Source: Clostridium sp.
Lineage (GTDB): Bacteria; Bacillota_A; Clostridia; Lachnospirales; Lachnospiraceae
Length of the DNA stretch: 16,680 nt
Assembly: GCA_023666975.1 (NCBI GenBank)
Contig: JAMPAW010000066.1
Span: forward strand, 1 to 16,680
Reading direction: 5' to 3'
This document shows positions 8,514 through 15,520 of this stretch, one piece after another. The notes beneath the pieces were generated by a model. It saw only the letters and a list, made by a program, of their open reading frames with translations. It made no database searches and had not been told where the DNA came from. Numbering within the stretch: the stretch's first letter is position 1; each line of letters opens with the position of its first letter. The position numbers were made by a program, and so were the translations under genes.

Positions 8514-8525
8514 ACAATTTTGTAA
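8512..8525. promoter_or_regulatory. BceR-type operator (TNACA-N4-TGTAA)
   Basis: TTACAATTTTGTAA is an inverted repeat with 6-bp arms. Read on either strand it fits, from memory, the consensus TNACA-N4-TGTAA published for BceR-like response regulators at promoters of BceAB-type transporters. It is 20 bases upstream of the predicted -35 of the lipoprotein-ATPase-permease operon, a sensible position for an activator. A BceR-like regulator is encoded at 12132-12818 and is the likely ligand. Confidence 0.65.
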
Positions 8526-8557
8526 GGTCGGAGAAGGCAACAGCAAACTCCTTTATA

Positions 8558-9781
8558 TTATGCTTCAATTTTTCTATATTCTGACTTATTCTTAAAACTC
8601 TCTATCAAAAGGTCCATTTCGACCTCATAACTGTCAATTATACGCATATTATCTGGAACCGTATCAAAATCAAATATATTCAAATAATCGATATGCGTTC
8701 TAACCAAAATCATAAAACTGCACTGTTTTGCCTTACTTGATTTTAATAATTTACTAACCGCTTCGTCTAATGTCTCATCTTCTCTTTGGATTTTAACTGA
8801 TACCGGTCTATCATATATATAATCTTTCAAAAAACCATCAATGCCGCTATTTCTTTGAACAGGAGTTGCATTCAAACACTGGAGAATATTCATTTGCTTT
8901 TCTGATAAGTTTCTATATGCTGCCTTTCCGTTTTTCAATAAATGCGATTCCGTTTTTATTAATGATCCTAATCTATCATTAGTTAGAACCACCGCATCTT
9001 TCGATTTATCTATTCCTATGTATTTTCGGTTTAACATTTTAGCTGCTACGACTGTAGTTCCTGAGCCAACAAAAGGATCAACTACCAAATCGCCTTCATC
9101 AGTTACTAGTTTTATGATTTGTTCTAGCAATATTATTTGTTTTTGTGTTGGATACCCCACTCTTTCTTTAGCCTTAGGATTTAGAAAAGGGATTTCCCAT
9201 ACATCCGATAATGGTACACCCTTTTTACTTTGCCCTACCACAGCTTTTCCATTGTTATCTAACTTATATATAGACTTTCCATTTTCATTGCGAACACGTT
9301 CCTGCAATATCTGATCCACATTCGTTGTTTCAGAATATTCTTTATATATTTTATTAAACTTAAAATTCTTCGTTTTACTATAAAACAATATAACTTGATG
9401 ATTATTCAGCAGACCTTTCTTTGAATTCGACCAACGTTTATAACTCCAAATTATTTCGCTTTGAAAATTAGCCATACCAAACATTTTATCCATTAAAACC
9501 TTTAAATAATGTGAGGCATTTCGGTCACAATGAAGAAAAATACTTCCTGTATTTTTCAAGATTCTTTTACATTCCAAACGCCTTTCCTGCATAAAATGCA
9601 AGTAATCATCTATATCATTCCATTTATCATCAAATGAATATTCCACATTAGCTTTTGAAAGCAAACTATGCTTATCCTGAGTGAAAAAAGGGGGATCAAG
9701 ATATACTAAATCCACGCTTTTTTCATTGATTCTTTTTAAAATATTTAATGCATCGCCTTGTATGATACTATTTTCCTGCAT
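8558..9781 (-). CDS. DNA amino-methyltransferase (beta class) with C-terminal Mrr-like domain
   Basis: A 407-residue SAM-dependent methyltransferase that should add a methyl to an exocyclic amino group (N6-A or N4-C) in the recognition site of the adjacent endonuclease. Catalytic motif IV comes first (DLVYLDPPFF, DPPF at 29-32) and SAM motif I comes late (VVDPFVGSGTT, about 235-244), which is the beta order. From about residue 290 an extra domain follows: RNSGIDGFL then RPVSVKIQ, with D315 and K330, resembling Mrr/PD-(D/E)XK tails seen on some methyltransferases; the usual Q of QxK is S here. GGAAGGG eight bases before the ATG at 9781 favours that start over GTG at 9790. The gene is AT-rich compared with its flanks. 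Confidence 0.9.
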   Translation of the reverse strand: MQENSIIQGDALNILKRINEKSVDLVYLDPPFFTQDKHSLLSKANVEYSFDDKWNDIDDYLHFMQERRLECKRILKNTGSIFLHCDRNASHYLKVLMDKMFGMANFQSEIIWSYKRWSNSKKGLLNNHQVILFYSKTKNFKFNKIYKEYSETTNVDQILQERVRNENGKSIYKLDNNGKAVVGQSKKGVPLSDVWEIPFLNPKAKERVGYPTQKQIILLEQIIKLVTDEGDLVVDPFVGSGTTVVAAKMLNRKYIGIDKSKDAVVLTNDRLGSLIKTESHLLKNGKAAYRNLSEKQMNILQCLNATPVQRNSGIDGFLKDYIYDRPVSVKIQREDETLDEAVSKLLKSSKAKQCSFMILVRTHIDYLNIFDFDTVPDNMRIIDSYEVEMDLLIESFKNKSEYRKIEA

Positions 9782-9786
9782 GGCAA

Positions 9787-10398
9787 TCACCCTTCCAAAT
9801 TCTGAAATAATCTTTTTAAATCAATACCCGTTTCCCTTTGCATATAATTCCATGCATCTTCTCCTGCATAGTACTCTCCACCAATTTCATTATAAAGATT
9901 TCTTAACTTAGCCTATATAGAAATAGCCTGTGTTCTATTTGGTTCAAAAAACATAATTCTAACAGGTTTGTAACCCGCTTCTTTAATAATCCTTACTCGT
10001 TTGTGTTCTTTCTTTATATGATCTCCATCTGTGGTTGCATCTTTCCATTTTATTTCATATGCCTTATTACCAACAAGACAATCTATCTCTACCGTTTTGG
10101 GACTACTATCAATTGTATTTGGCAACTTAACTTTCTGCTGTAAATCAGGATATTTCAACTTAAAACATTGAATAGCTAACTCCTCCAACAGAGAGCCTGC
10201 ATATTTGTACAAAAAACGCCCCACATTTTGCTGATAATCAATCTGGTATCCCTCTTCACTTGTAAATCCAAGTGCATTATACACCATATAATGATCCGTA
10301 TTATCCTTCTGCATTTCAATTTCTCTATTCTTAATTTTTCTCTGCAGTTCTTCTCTATACTTAAGCACTATGTTAAATAATATCTCATATTTATCCAT
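9787..10398 (-). pseudogene. ApaLI-like type II restriction endonuclease, interrupted by an in-frame TAG
   Basis: Codons 1-161 encode a protein resembling the ApaLI endonuclease family. It carries a PD-(D/E)XK site: D106 in TVEIDCLVG, then E115 and K117 in AYEIKWKDATTDGD. The frame ends at TAG (9915-9913) after NRTQAISI. Translation in the same frame continues for 41 codons to TGA at 9789-9787: AKLRNLYNEIGGEYYAGED, then AWNYMQRETGIDLKRL. That tail reads like the normal family C-terminus, so a single CAG-to-TAG change is the likely cause. Full length would be 203 codons. The start at 10398 is set by GGGGGAGAG; longer in-frame extension lacks a site. Family identification is from memory of conserved segments. 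Confidence 0.75.
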
Positions 10399-10432
10399 TA
10401 ATCTCTCCCCCATAGTAAAATTCCTCATAATT

Positions 10433-10461
10433 ATTGTAGCACAAAGTCTATTGATTTTCCA
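10433..10461 (-). promoter_or_regulatory. Putative promoter of the restriction-modification genes
   Basis: On the minus strand an extended -10 (TGCTACAAT, hexamer at 10438-10433) follows a 17-base spacer and a -35 of TGGAAA (10461-10456). It sits between the HAD-like gene stop and the endonuclease start, with about 30 leader bases. This would let the restriction-modification pair be transcribed independently of the upstream genes. Confidence 0.5.
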
Positions 10462-10480
10462 TTTCAATGTATTTCCCTTG

Positions 10481-10939
10481 TCAACGAATGCGATGAACCG
10501 TATCCAATATTTTTTCCACCCACGCATCATCCTGCGGGCCAAGCAGATGAACTTTAAAACCATAACTCCTTCCGTTTTGCAATACGGACACATCATCATC
10601 GACATGTAAATCTATTCGGTACCTGCCCGGATATTTCGACGGCATCGGTTCCGTTTTATTTCCCTGAACCTCCTGCGCATGCCTGTTCCCGTTCACAATG
10701 CCGTCCGGTTTTATTCCATAATGGCGAAACAGTCCTTTGATATAACGTTCCGAGCGAAAAGATGTTGTATAAATCCAGATATGTATTCCCTCATCCTTTA
10801 GTCGTTTCATCAGTGAAATTGTTCCAAGCCTTAATCTTTCTTTATAAATTTTATTCCAGGGAAAGTGCAATTCCGCCTCTGTTTTAAACTTATCCGGCGA
10901 TACAAACAGCGTATCATCTAAATCAAAAGATACAATCAT
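10481..10939 (-). CDS. HAD-superfamily phosphatase-like protein
   Basis: A 152-residue cytoplasmic protein with HAD motif I near the N-terminus (VSFDLDDTLF, nucleophile D and general acid D two residues later), motif II IYTTSF (T/S), a lysine in GNKTEPMPSKYP as motif III candidate and motif IV DLHVDDD. This predicts a Mg2+-dependent phosphatase, substrate unknown. It is short, so it has at most a minimal cap. GGAGGG eight bases upstream of the ATG at 10939 supports that start over 10960. It begins 48 bases after the histidine kinase stop and may ride on that transcript. It is the last gene before the AT-rich restriction-modification island. A link to Bce signalling is not shown by sequence. 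Confidence 0.8.
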   Translation of the reverse strand: MIVSFDLDDTLFVSPDKFKTEAELHFPWNKIYKERLRLGTISLMKRLKDEGIHIWIYTTSFRSERYIKGLFRHYGIKPDGIVNGNRHAQEVQGNKTEPMPSKYPGRYRIDLHVDDDVSVLQNGRSYGFKVHLLGPQDDAWVEKILDTVHRIR

Positions 10940-10987
10940 TTCGCATTCCCTCCCATGCATCTGTTTTTATCATTCCCTGCCTTTCCC

Positions 10988-12058
10988 TTATGCTGCCTCA
11001 CCCACATCAAACCAAATCCGGATATCCGTATATTCATTCACAACGGACTGCGCATCCATGCCATGCCCAAGCTGCCGGCAGAGATTTTTTGCAATATAAA
11101 GACCCATGCCGGTCGATTTAGCCCGTTTCCTGCCGTTTTCCCCGGTAAAGGATTTCTCAAAAATCCGCGAGATATCGGCGCTTGGAATGCCGATTCCATT
11201 GTCCCTTACATGCAGGAAAATGAAGCCGTCTTCCTCCTCCGTCCAGATTGCAATCTCCGATTCCACATCTTCCCGTCTGTATTTCACGGCATTGTTCAGA
11301 ATCTGGTTTAAAATAAATTCCAGCCACTTTGCATCCGTTACGACTTCCCGGTCAACCGCACTGATCTTCGGGGTAATGCCGCTTTCCAATAAATCATCTT
11401 TATTGTTCATCACCACCTTATGCACCAGCTTCTTCAAATCCGTCCGCCGGATCCGGTAATCCTTTTCCGCCTGCTCTGCCCGCACATAATAAAGCACCTG
11501 GTCAATATAAGCATCCAGCCTTCTTATCTGCGCAAGGTACTTTTTATCTGACAATGGATTCGACAGCCCGCTGCCACTTTCACAAGCCCCGGCTCCCTCT
11601 TTGCCCGGCAGCGCTTTATCCTGCTGATTGCGGCACATCAGCAAAAGGCTTGATACCGGTCTCTTTGCTTCATGAATCCACATCTCAATATATTCCTTAA
11701 AATCCTCTATGTTCATGGAATATGCCTTTACCCGCTCCGTCATGGATTTATCAATCTCATAAAGCAGATCGGCCATGATCTGCCCCTCGTAAAAATTCGG
11801 CCGTTCCAACGTTTCCAGCACAAGGTATTTCTGGTCAAGGCCATCTAAGTTCTTTTTCAGTTCATTGTAAAACCGATATTTGCGCACATACTCAAATCCG
11901 ACCGACACCACCATGAAAAACCAGAATATCAGTGAAAATGCTGCTTTAAGCGCAGCCGGTGTCTTAAATGCCGCTAAAAGCATAAACAATACCACAAATA
12001 TTCCGGTTCCAAATAAAATGACAAACCATCTATCCTTCAGATAATTTTTTAACTGCAT
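10988..12058 (-). CDS. BceS-like intramembrane-sensing histidine kinase
   Basis: A 356-residue sensor kinase. Two N-terminal membrane helices (about 11-30 and 36-57) are joined by a loop of only a few residues, so there is no extracellular sensor domain. This is the BceS layout, in which the cognate transporter does the sensing. The phosphoacceptor is H129 in EMWIHEAKRPVSS; most BceS kinases have T where R133 stands. The N-box is ILNQILNNAVKY, followed by VRDNGIGIP and STGMGLYIA in the ATPase domain. Residues about 145-165 (KALPGKEGAGACESGSGLS) look like an insertion after the H-box helix. AGAGGAAG upstream supports ATG 12058 rather than 12094. It lies 73 bases after the regulator. Confidence 0.9.
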   Translation of the reverse strand: MQLKNYLKDRWFVILFGTGIFVVLFMLLAAFKTPAALKAAFSLIFWFFMVVSVGFEYVRKYRFYNELKKNLDGLDQKYLVLETLERPNFYEGQIMADLLYEIDKSMTERVKAYSMNIEDFKEYIEMWIHEAKRPVSSLLLMCRNQQDKALPGKEGAGACESGSGLSNPLSDKKYLAQIRRLDAYIDQVLYYVRAEQAEKDYRIRRTDLKKLVHKVVMNNKDDLLESGITPKISAVDREVVTDAKWLEFILNQILNNAVKYRREDVESEIAIWTEEEDGFIFLHVRDNGIGIPSADISRIFEKSFTGENGRKRAKSTGMGLYIAKNLCRQLGHGMDAQSVVNEYTDIRIWFDVGEAA

Positions 12059-12131
12059 CGTGTTCTTCCTCTGATTTACACATTTAACGAACATTTTAAA
12101 ACAGGGGTTCTCAATCGCCTGCCCTGTCCGG

Positions 12132-12818
12132 TTACTCTTCGATTATAATATATCCCTGTTTTTTCCTGGTTTCTATGACATCCGGATATCCAAACCCGCC
12201 AAGCTTTGCCCGGAGTCTGCTGATATTGACGGTAAGGGCATTGTCATTGATATACTCATCATTATCCCACAAAACCGTCATCAGCTCATCCCGTTTTACG
12301 ATACGGTTTTTGTGGTTTAACAGCGTTTGTAAAATGAGCATTTCATTCTTGGTAAGAGAAATTTCCGCCCCTGCCGCCGTACCGTTTTCCGGTCTGCTTA
12401 ACACTCCCTTCGCAGGGTTGATGAGCAGATTACGAAAAGACAGAGTTTCCCCGGAATACTCTGTCCTTTTTAATATCGCCGCGATCCGCAAAAGCAGAAT
12501 CGTCGGATTATAAGGCTTGGTAATATAATCATCCGCGCCGAAGCTCATGGATAACACCTCATCCATCTCCGAAGCCCGGCTTGTCACCATAATGACCGGT
12601 ATCTGGGATTCCCTGCGGAATTCCTTTAACAGCATTTCCCCGTTTACCCCCGGAAGATTGATATCCAGTAAAACCAAATCTGCCGCCGTTCCTTGAAGCT
12701 GTTCTTTGATTTCCTCAAACTGCTCGACAACCGCTACCATATAACCGTTATTTTGCAACAGTTCTTCCAATTCCCTGCGGATTGCCGTGTCATCTTCCAC
12801 AATCAAAATCTCCTTCAT
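12132..12818 (-). CDS. BceR-like OmpR-family response regulator
   Basis: A 228-residue transcription factor. The receiver domain (about 1-115) has the acidic pair in LIVEDD (9-10), phosphoacceptor D52 in LVLLDINLPG, the conserved T in VIMVTSR and K in YITKPYNP. The C-terminal winged helix (about 130-228) ends in VNISRLRAKLGG and TRKKQGYII, typical of OmpR/PhoB proteins of the BceR group. Its partner is the downstream kinase. The likely target is the inverted repeat at 8512-8525. AAAGGAG precedes ATG 12818 and overlaps the TGA of the exonuclease gene, so translation may be coupled to it. The longer frame to 12857 lies inside the exonuclease gene and is not supported. Confidence 0.93.
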   Translation of the reverse strand: MKEILIVEDDTAIRRELEELLQNNGYMVAVVEQFEEIKEQLQGTAADLVLLDINLPGVNGEMLLKEFRRESQIPVIMVTSRASEMDEVLSMSFGADDYITKPYNPTILLLRIAAILKRTEYSGETLSFRNLLINPAKGVLSRPENGTAAGAEISLTKNEMLILQTLLNHKNRIVKRDELMTVLWDNDEYINDNALTVNISRLRAKLGGFGYPDVIETRKKQGYIIIEE

Positions 12819-12832
12819 TGCTTTGTCTCCTT

Positions 12833-13504
12833 TCAGCAGTTCTCCGTGTACCGGCATGCCGGAAAGCTGCTACATCCAAAAAATTCCCCATATCTTCCGC
12901 TTCTGCGCCGCAGCTCACTTCCGCATCTCGGACAAATCTTCTCCTTTTCGTCCCGTTGAACATTTTCTTTCGCCATACGCTCAAAACACTGCTGGTTCAT
13001 CATGCAGTCATTTAATGCCCGGTGCGCTCCCTCCGTGCTGATTTGATAATGCGCCGCTATATCCACGAGCTTATGATGAGATAGTGCAGGCAGACATTTC
13101 CTTGCCATAGAAAGCGTATCAATGTAATCGTTGCCAACCGTCTGTCCAAACAGCGACTCTGCCGCCTTCCATATAAATTTCATATCAAAGGAATGAATGT
13201 TATGCCCGACTAAGATATCCCCGCCAATAAATTGCAGAAATTTCGGAAAGACCACATCCAAAGCAGGCTCATTTGCCACCATTTCATCCGTGATGCCATT
13301 TACCCTGGTCGCTCCATATGGTATCAGCCTGCCCGGATTCACCAGACTGCTGAACGTGTCCACCACGGCTCCGCCAGCCACCTTTACCGCCGAGATTTCA
13401 ATAATGGCATCATAATCCGGGTGAACTCCTGTCGTCTCCAAATCAAATACCGTATAATCCTCCACATAATTCCTTAGAAGCTTTCCTCGTTTGTTTCCTA
13501 ACAT
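12833..13504 (-). CDS. DEDDh 3'-5' exonuclease (PolC/DnaQ type) with C-terminal topoisomerase-type zinc finger
   Basis: A 223-residue exonuclease related to the proofreading domain of PolC/DnaQ. The four acidic residues and histidine are present: D21 and E23 in VFDLETTG, D107 in [10 protein letters not shown], and H161 with D166 in HRALNDC. The usual [13 protein letters not shown] segment is at about 64-76. A C-terminal finger with C191, C194, C211 and C217 (C-x2-C-x16-C-x5-C) matches the topoisomerase IA zinc ribbon and probably binds DNA. GAGG before the ATG at 13504 supports the start. The stop codon is 14 bases from the response regulator start, suggesting that the exonuclease and the two-component genes form one operon. 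Confidence 0.9.
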   Translation of the reverse strand: MLGNKRGKLLRNYVEDYTVFDLETTGVHPDYDAIIEISAVKVAGGAVVDTFSSLVNPGRLIPYGATRVNGITDEMVANEPALDVVFPKFLQFIGGDILVGHNIHSFDMKFIWKAAESLFGQTVGNDYIDTLSMARKCLPALSHHKLVDIAAHYQISTEGAHRALNDCMMNQQCFERMAKENVQRDEKEKICPRCGSELRRRSGRYGEFFGCSSFPACRYTENC

Positions 13505-13585
13505 ATATTACCTCTTTATTTTATCTGTTTTTTGTCCGTTTCCTTTGTGATGTGTATATTGTGTGAATGCTCATGAAGTGTTCCT

Positions 13586-13614
13586 ATTATACTATATTTC
13601 ACACGAGATTGAAA
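13586..13614 (-). promoter_or_regulatory. Possible promoter of the exonuclease/two-component operon
   Basis: On the minus strand a perfect -10 TATAAT (13591-13586) is preceded, 17 bases upstream, by a poor -35 (TTTCAA, 13614-13609). It is flanked by a 7-bp inverted repeat, GTGTGAA at 13561-13567 and TTCACAC at 13598-13604, that could be a regulator site. The ATG is at 13504, giving a leader of about 75 bases. Confidence 0.4.
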
Positions 13615-13641
13615 TGGGCTGTATGAATAAATTTTAGGCAC

Positions 13642-13670
13642 TTGACAAAACTGCCATGTACCTTTAACTT
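13642..13670 (+). promoter_or_regulatory. Possible dus promoter
   Basis: A perfect -35 TTGACA at 13642-13647 is followed 17 bases later by a weak -10 (TAACTT, 13665-13670). A TATAAA lies a few bases further on but at too long a spacing. The leader to the ATG at 13794 would be about 118 bases; I see no strong structure in it. Confidence 0.35.
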
Positions 13671-13793
13671 ATAAAGAAATGCGGTTTGCGACCGTACGGC
13701 GGCTTGCTCGTTTTTTGTTCGGAAAGCATGATGCAGACAAAGGCAAAATGAATTTCTGCCCTGCAAATCCATTTACCACAGAAAGGCTATCAC

Positions 13794-14738
13794 ATGAAAT
13801 TTTATCTGGCGCCCATGGAGGGAATCACAACTTACATATACCGGAATGCACTGCACCATTACTACGGTGGCGCCGACCGCTATTACACACCGTTTTTATC
13901 CAATAAGGTGTTAAGCAGCAAAGAAATCCGTGATATTCTGCCAGAAAACAACCGGAATATGCAGGTGGTTCCCCAGATTCTCACCAATCAGGCGGAAACC
14001 TTTTTAACCATTGCCAAAGCACTTCAGGACTACGGCTATCAGGAAGTAAACCTCAACCTCGGCTGCCCTTCCGCAACGGTAACTGCCAAAAAGCGGGGTG
14101 CCGGTTTTTTAGCTGTACCGGATGAGCTGGATCATTTTTTAGAGGAAATATTTGCGAAATATCCTTTGGACATCTCCATCAAGACCAGAATCGGCATAGA
14201 CTCCGAATACGAATGGGAAGACCTTCTCGCCATTTATCAGAAATATCCGATCCGGGAGCTGATTATCCATCCGCGGTACCAGAAAGAGTTTTATAAGGGA
14301 ACACCACATGTGGAAGCGTTTGCGCTGGCAGCAGACATATTGAAAGACAGCCGGATTGCCCTTTGCTACAACGGGGATATTACATCTTCCAAAAGTTATC
14401 AGAACCTGCTCCACAGCGTTCCCGATACCAAAGCGGTCATGCTGGGACGAGGCGTACTGGCAAACCCTGAACTTTTTCAGATTCTCGGCAATGAAAAATG
14501 GTCTCTGCCTCCTCCCCAAAAACGTTCTGCCTTCCAGGCATTTCACGATGAAATCCTTGTCGGCTACCGAAGCTACATGTCCGGCGACCAGCCCGTGCTG
14601 TTTAAAATGAAAGAGCTGTGGGGTTATATGGGGCAGTATGTTCACGCAGCAGATTCCCTGCTCAAAAAAATCCGCAAGGCAAAGCGGATTTCGGACTATG
14701 AGCGTATTGTGCAGGCGGTTCTGGCGGAAATGACCTAA
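13794..14738 (+). CDS. dus: tRNA-dihydrouridine synthase
   Basis: An FMN-dependent enzyme that reduces uridines to dihydrouridine in the tRNA D-loop, 314 residues. The TIM barrel opens with MKFYLAPMEGITTYIYRNA, and the catalytic cysteine is C91 in NLNLGCPSATVTAKKRGAGF, the Dus signature. The substrate/FMN-contact segment SIKTRIGI follows at about 138-145, IIHPR at about 165, YNGDI at about 191 and MLGRGVLANP at about 215-224. AGAAAGG seven bases before the ATG fits the start. It is transcribed away from the exonuclease gene and ends seven bases from the convergent methyltransferase gene, with no terminator between them. The exact Dus subgroup cannot be decided here. Confidence 0.94.
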   Translation: MKFYLAPMEGITTYIYRNALHHYYGGADRYYTPFLSNKVLSSKEIRDILPENNRNMQVVPQILTNQAETFLTIAKALQDYGYQEVNLNLGCPSATVTAKKRGAGFLAVPDELDHFLEEIFAKYPLDISIKTRIGIDSEYEWEDLLAIYQKYPIRELIIHPRYQKEFYKGTPHVEAFALAADILKDSRIALCYNGDITSSKSYQNLLHSVPDTKAVMLGRGVLANPELFQILGNEKWSLPPPQKRSAFQAFHDEILVGYRSYMSGDQPVLFKMKELWGYMGQYVHAADSLLKKIRKAKRISDYERIVQAVLAEMT

Positions 14739-14745
14739 AAGCCAG

Positions 14746-15339
14746 TTAATTCCTTTTCTTTACGATAATATTTACCCAGGGCTTATCCCGATAATCCGGG
14801 CGTACATCCTCGGTCTCAAAGCTGTCTAGCAATTCAAAGAGGCCGTCCTGCAAAAATACATTTTCCATCTCATCCAGATGATAATCGCTAAAGAAACGTT
14901 CTAACCGCTCCTCTTCCGCATCTCCATACTTAACCGATGCATACAGGATTCCGTCCGGCTTTAATGCCCGCTGAAACCTTAAAAGTATGTCCGGCAGCCT
15001 GCATTTTTCCACATGAAGCAGGGAGGCACATGCCCAAATTCCGTCAAAGCGGGATGCGGCAGTTACTTCCTCAAACCCCATGCAGGTTACCGGCTGACCG
15101 ATATATTCTGCGGCAATCCGGCACATTTCTTCCGAAGCATCCATCGCCTCCACACGAAATCCCCTCTCTAAGAAGATTTTGCTGTCTCTCCCACTTCCGC
15201 ATCCTGCATCTAAAATACAGCTTCCCGCTTTCAACCGGCTCAAAAATTTGTTCTGGCAAATGCTCATATCCGCACCGACTGTTCTCTCAGCAAATGCCTT
15301 TGCATTTTTATTATAATAATCAATCGTTATGTTCTTCAA
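14746..15339 (-). CDS. Class I SAM-dependent methyltransferase
   Basis: A predicted 197-residue methyltransferase with a Rossmann fold. SAM motif I is ILDAGCGSGRDS (GxGxG-type at about 44-50), followed by EAMDAS at the end of strand 2 and a FDGIWACASLLHV motif IV-like region. The C-terminal strand is PWVNIIVKK. The substrate is unknown; it belongs to the TehB/UbiE-like small-molecule group. The frame opens at ATG 15366, but GGAG there is only three bases from the codon. Inside the frame AAAGGAG stands about ten bases before TTG at 15339, and the protein from there (MKNITIDYYNKNA) matches the typical family start. I therefore prefer TTG 15339. Confidence 0.85.
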   Translation of the reverse strand: MKNITIDYYNKNAKAFAERTVGADMSICQNKFLSRLKAGSCILDAGCGSGRDSKIFLERGFRVEAMDASEEMCRIAAEYIGQPVTCMGFEEVTAASRFDGIWACASLLHVEKCRLPDILLRFQRALKPDGILYASVKYGDAEEERLERFFSDYHLDEMENVFLQDGLFELLDSFETEDVRPDYRDKPWVNIIVKKRN

Positions 15340-15373
15340 ATAGTGGTTTCTCCTTTCGGGCAGCATTATCTCC

Positions 15374-15512
15374 GGCGATTGCGAAACGTTTTATTTGTGG
15401 AATGCGTAATGTGAAATCTATATAACTTTTCTCGGCTAACGTTCCTAATGCTGTCGAAAAGTTATATAGATTCCACAAACGCAAATTCACTTTTTCGGGT
15501 TTCGCAATCGCC
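15374..15512. repeat. 139-bp near-palindromic element (MITE-like hairpin)
   Basis: The outer arms are perfect 14-bp inverted repeats: GGCGATTGCGAAAC at 15374-15387 and its complement at 15499-15512. The inner arms are 20-bp inverted repeats with one mismatch, at 15411-15430 and 15457-15476, around a 26-base centre. The sequence between outer and inner arms is also loosely complementary, including a shared TGCGT core. The whole unit could fold into one long hairpin. It starts eight bases from one gene's stop and ends close to the next gene's start. No coding sequence and no clear target-site duplication are seen. Confidence 0.7.
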
Positions 15513-15520
15513 TAAGTATT

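Noticed and set aside
9684..9696. Phase-variable tract in the methyltransferase (A6G5 on the plus strand)
   Set aside because: Runs of six and five are short, and they encode the conserved DPPFF motif, so they are under coding constraint.
9788..9790. GTG start for the methyltransferase overlapping the endonuclease TGA
   Set aside because: GGAAGGG is positioned for the ATG at 9781 and overlaps or abuts the GTG, leaving it no usable spacing.
13679..13906. Plus-strand open frame just before dus
   Set aside because: It overlaps the dus start in another frame, lacks a ribosome binding site and has no recognisable protein features.
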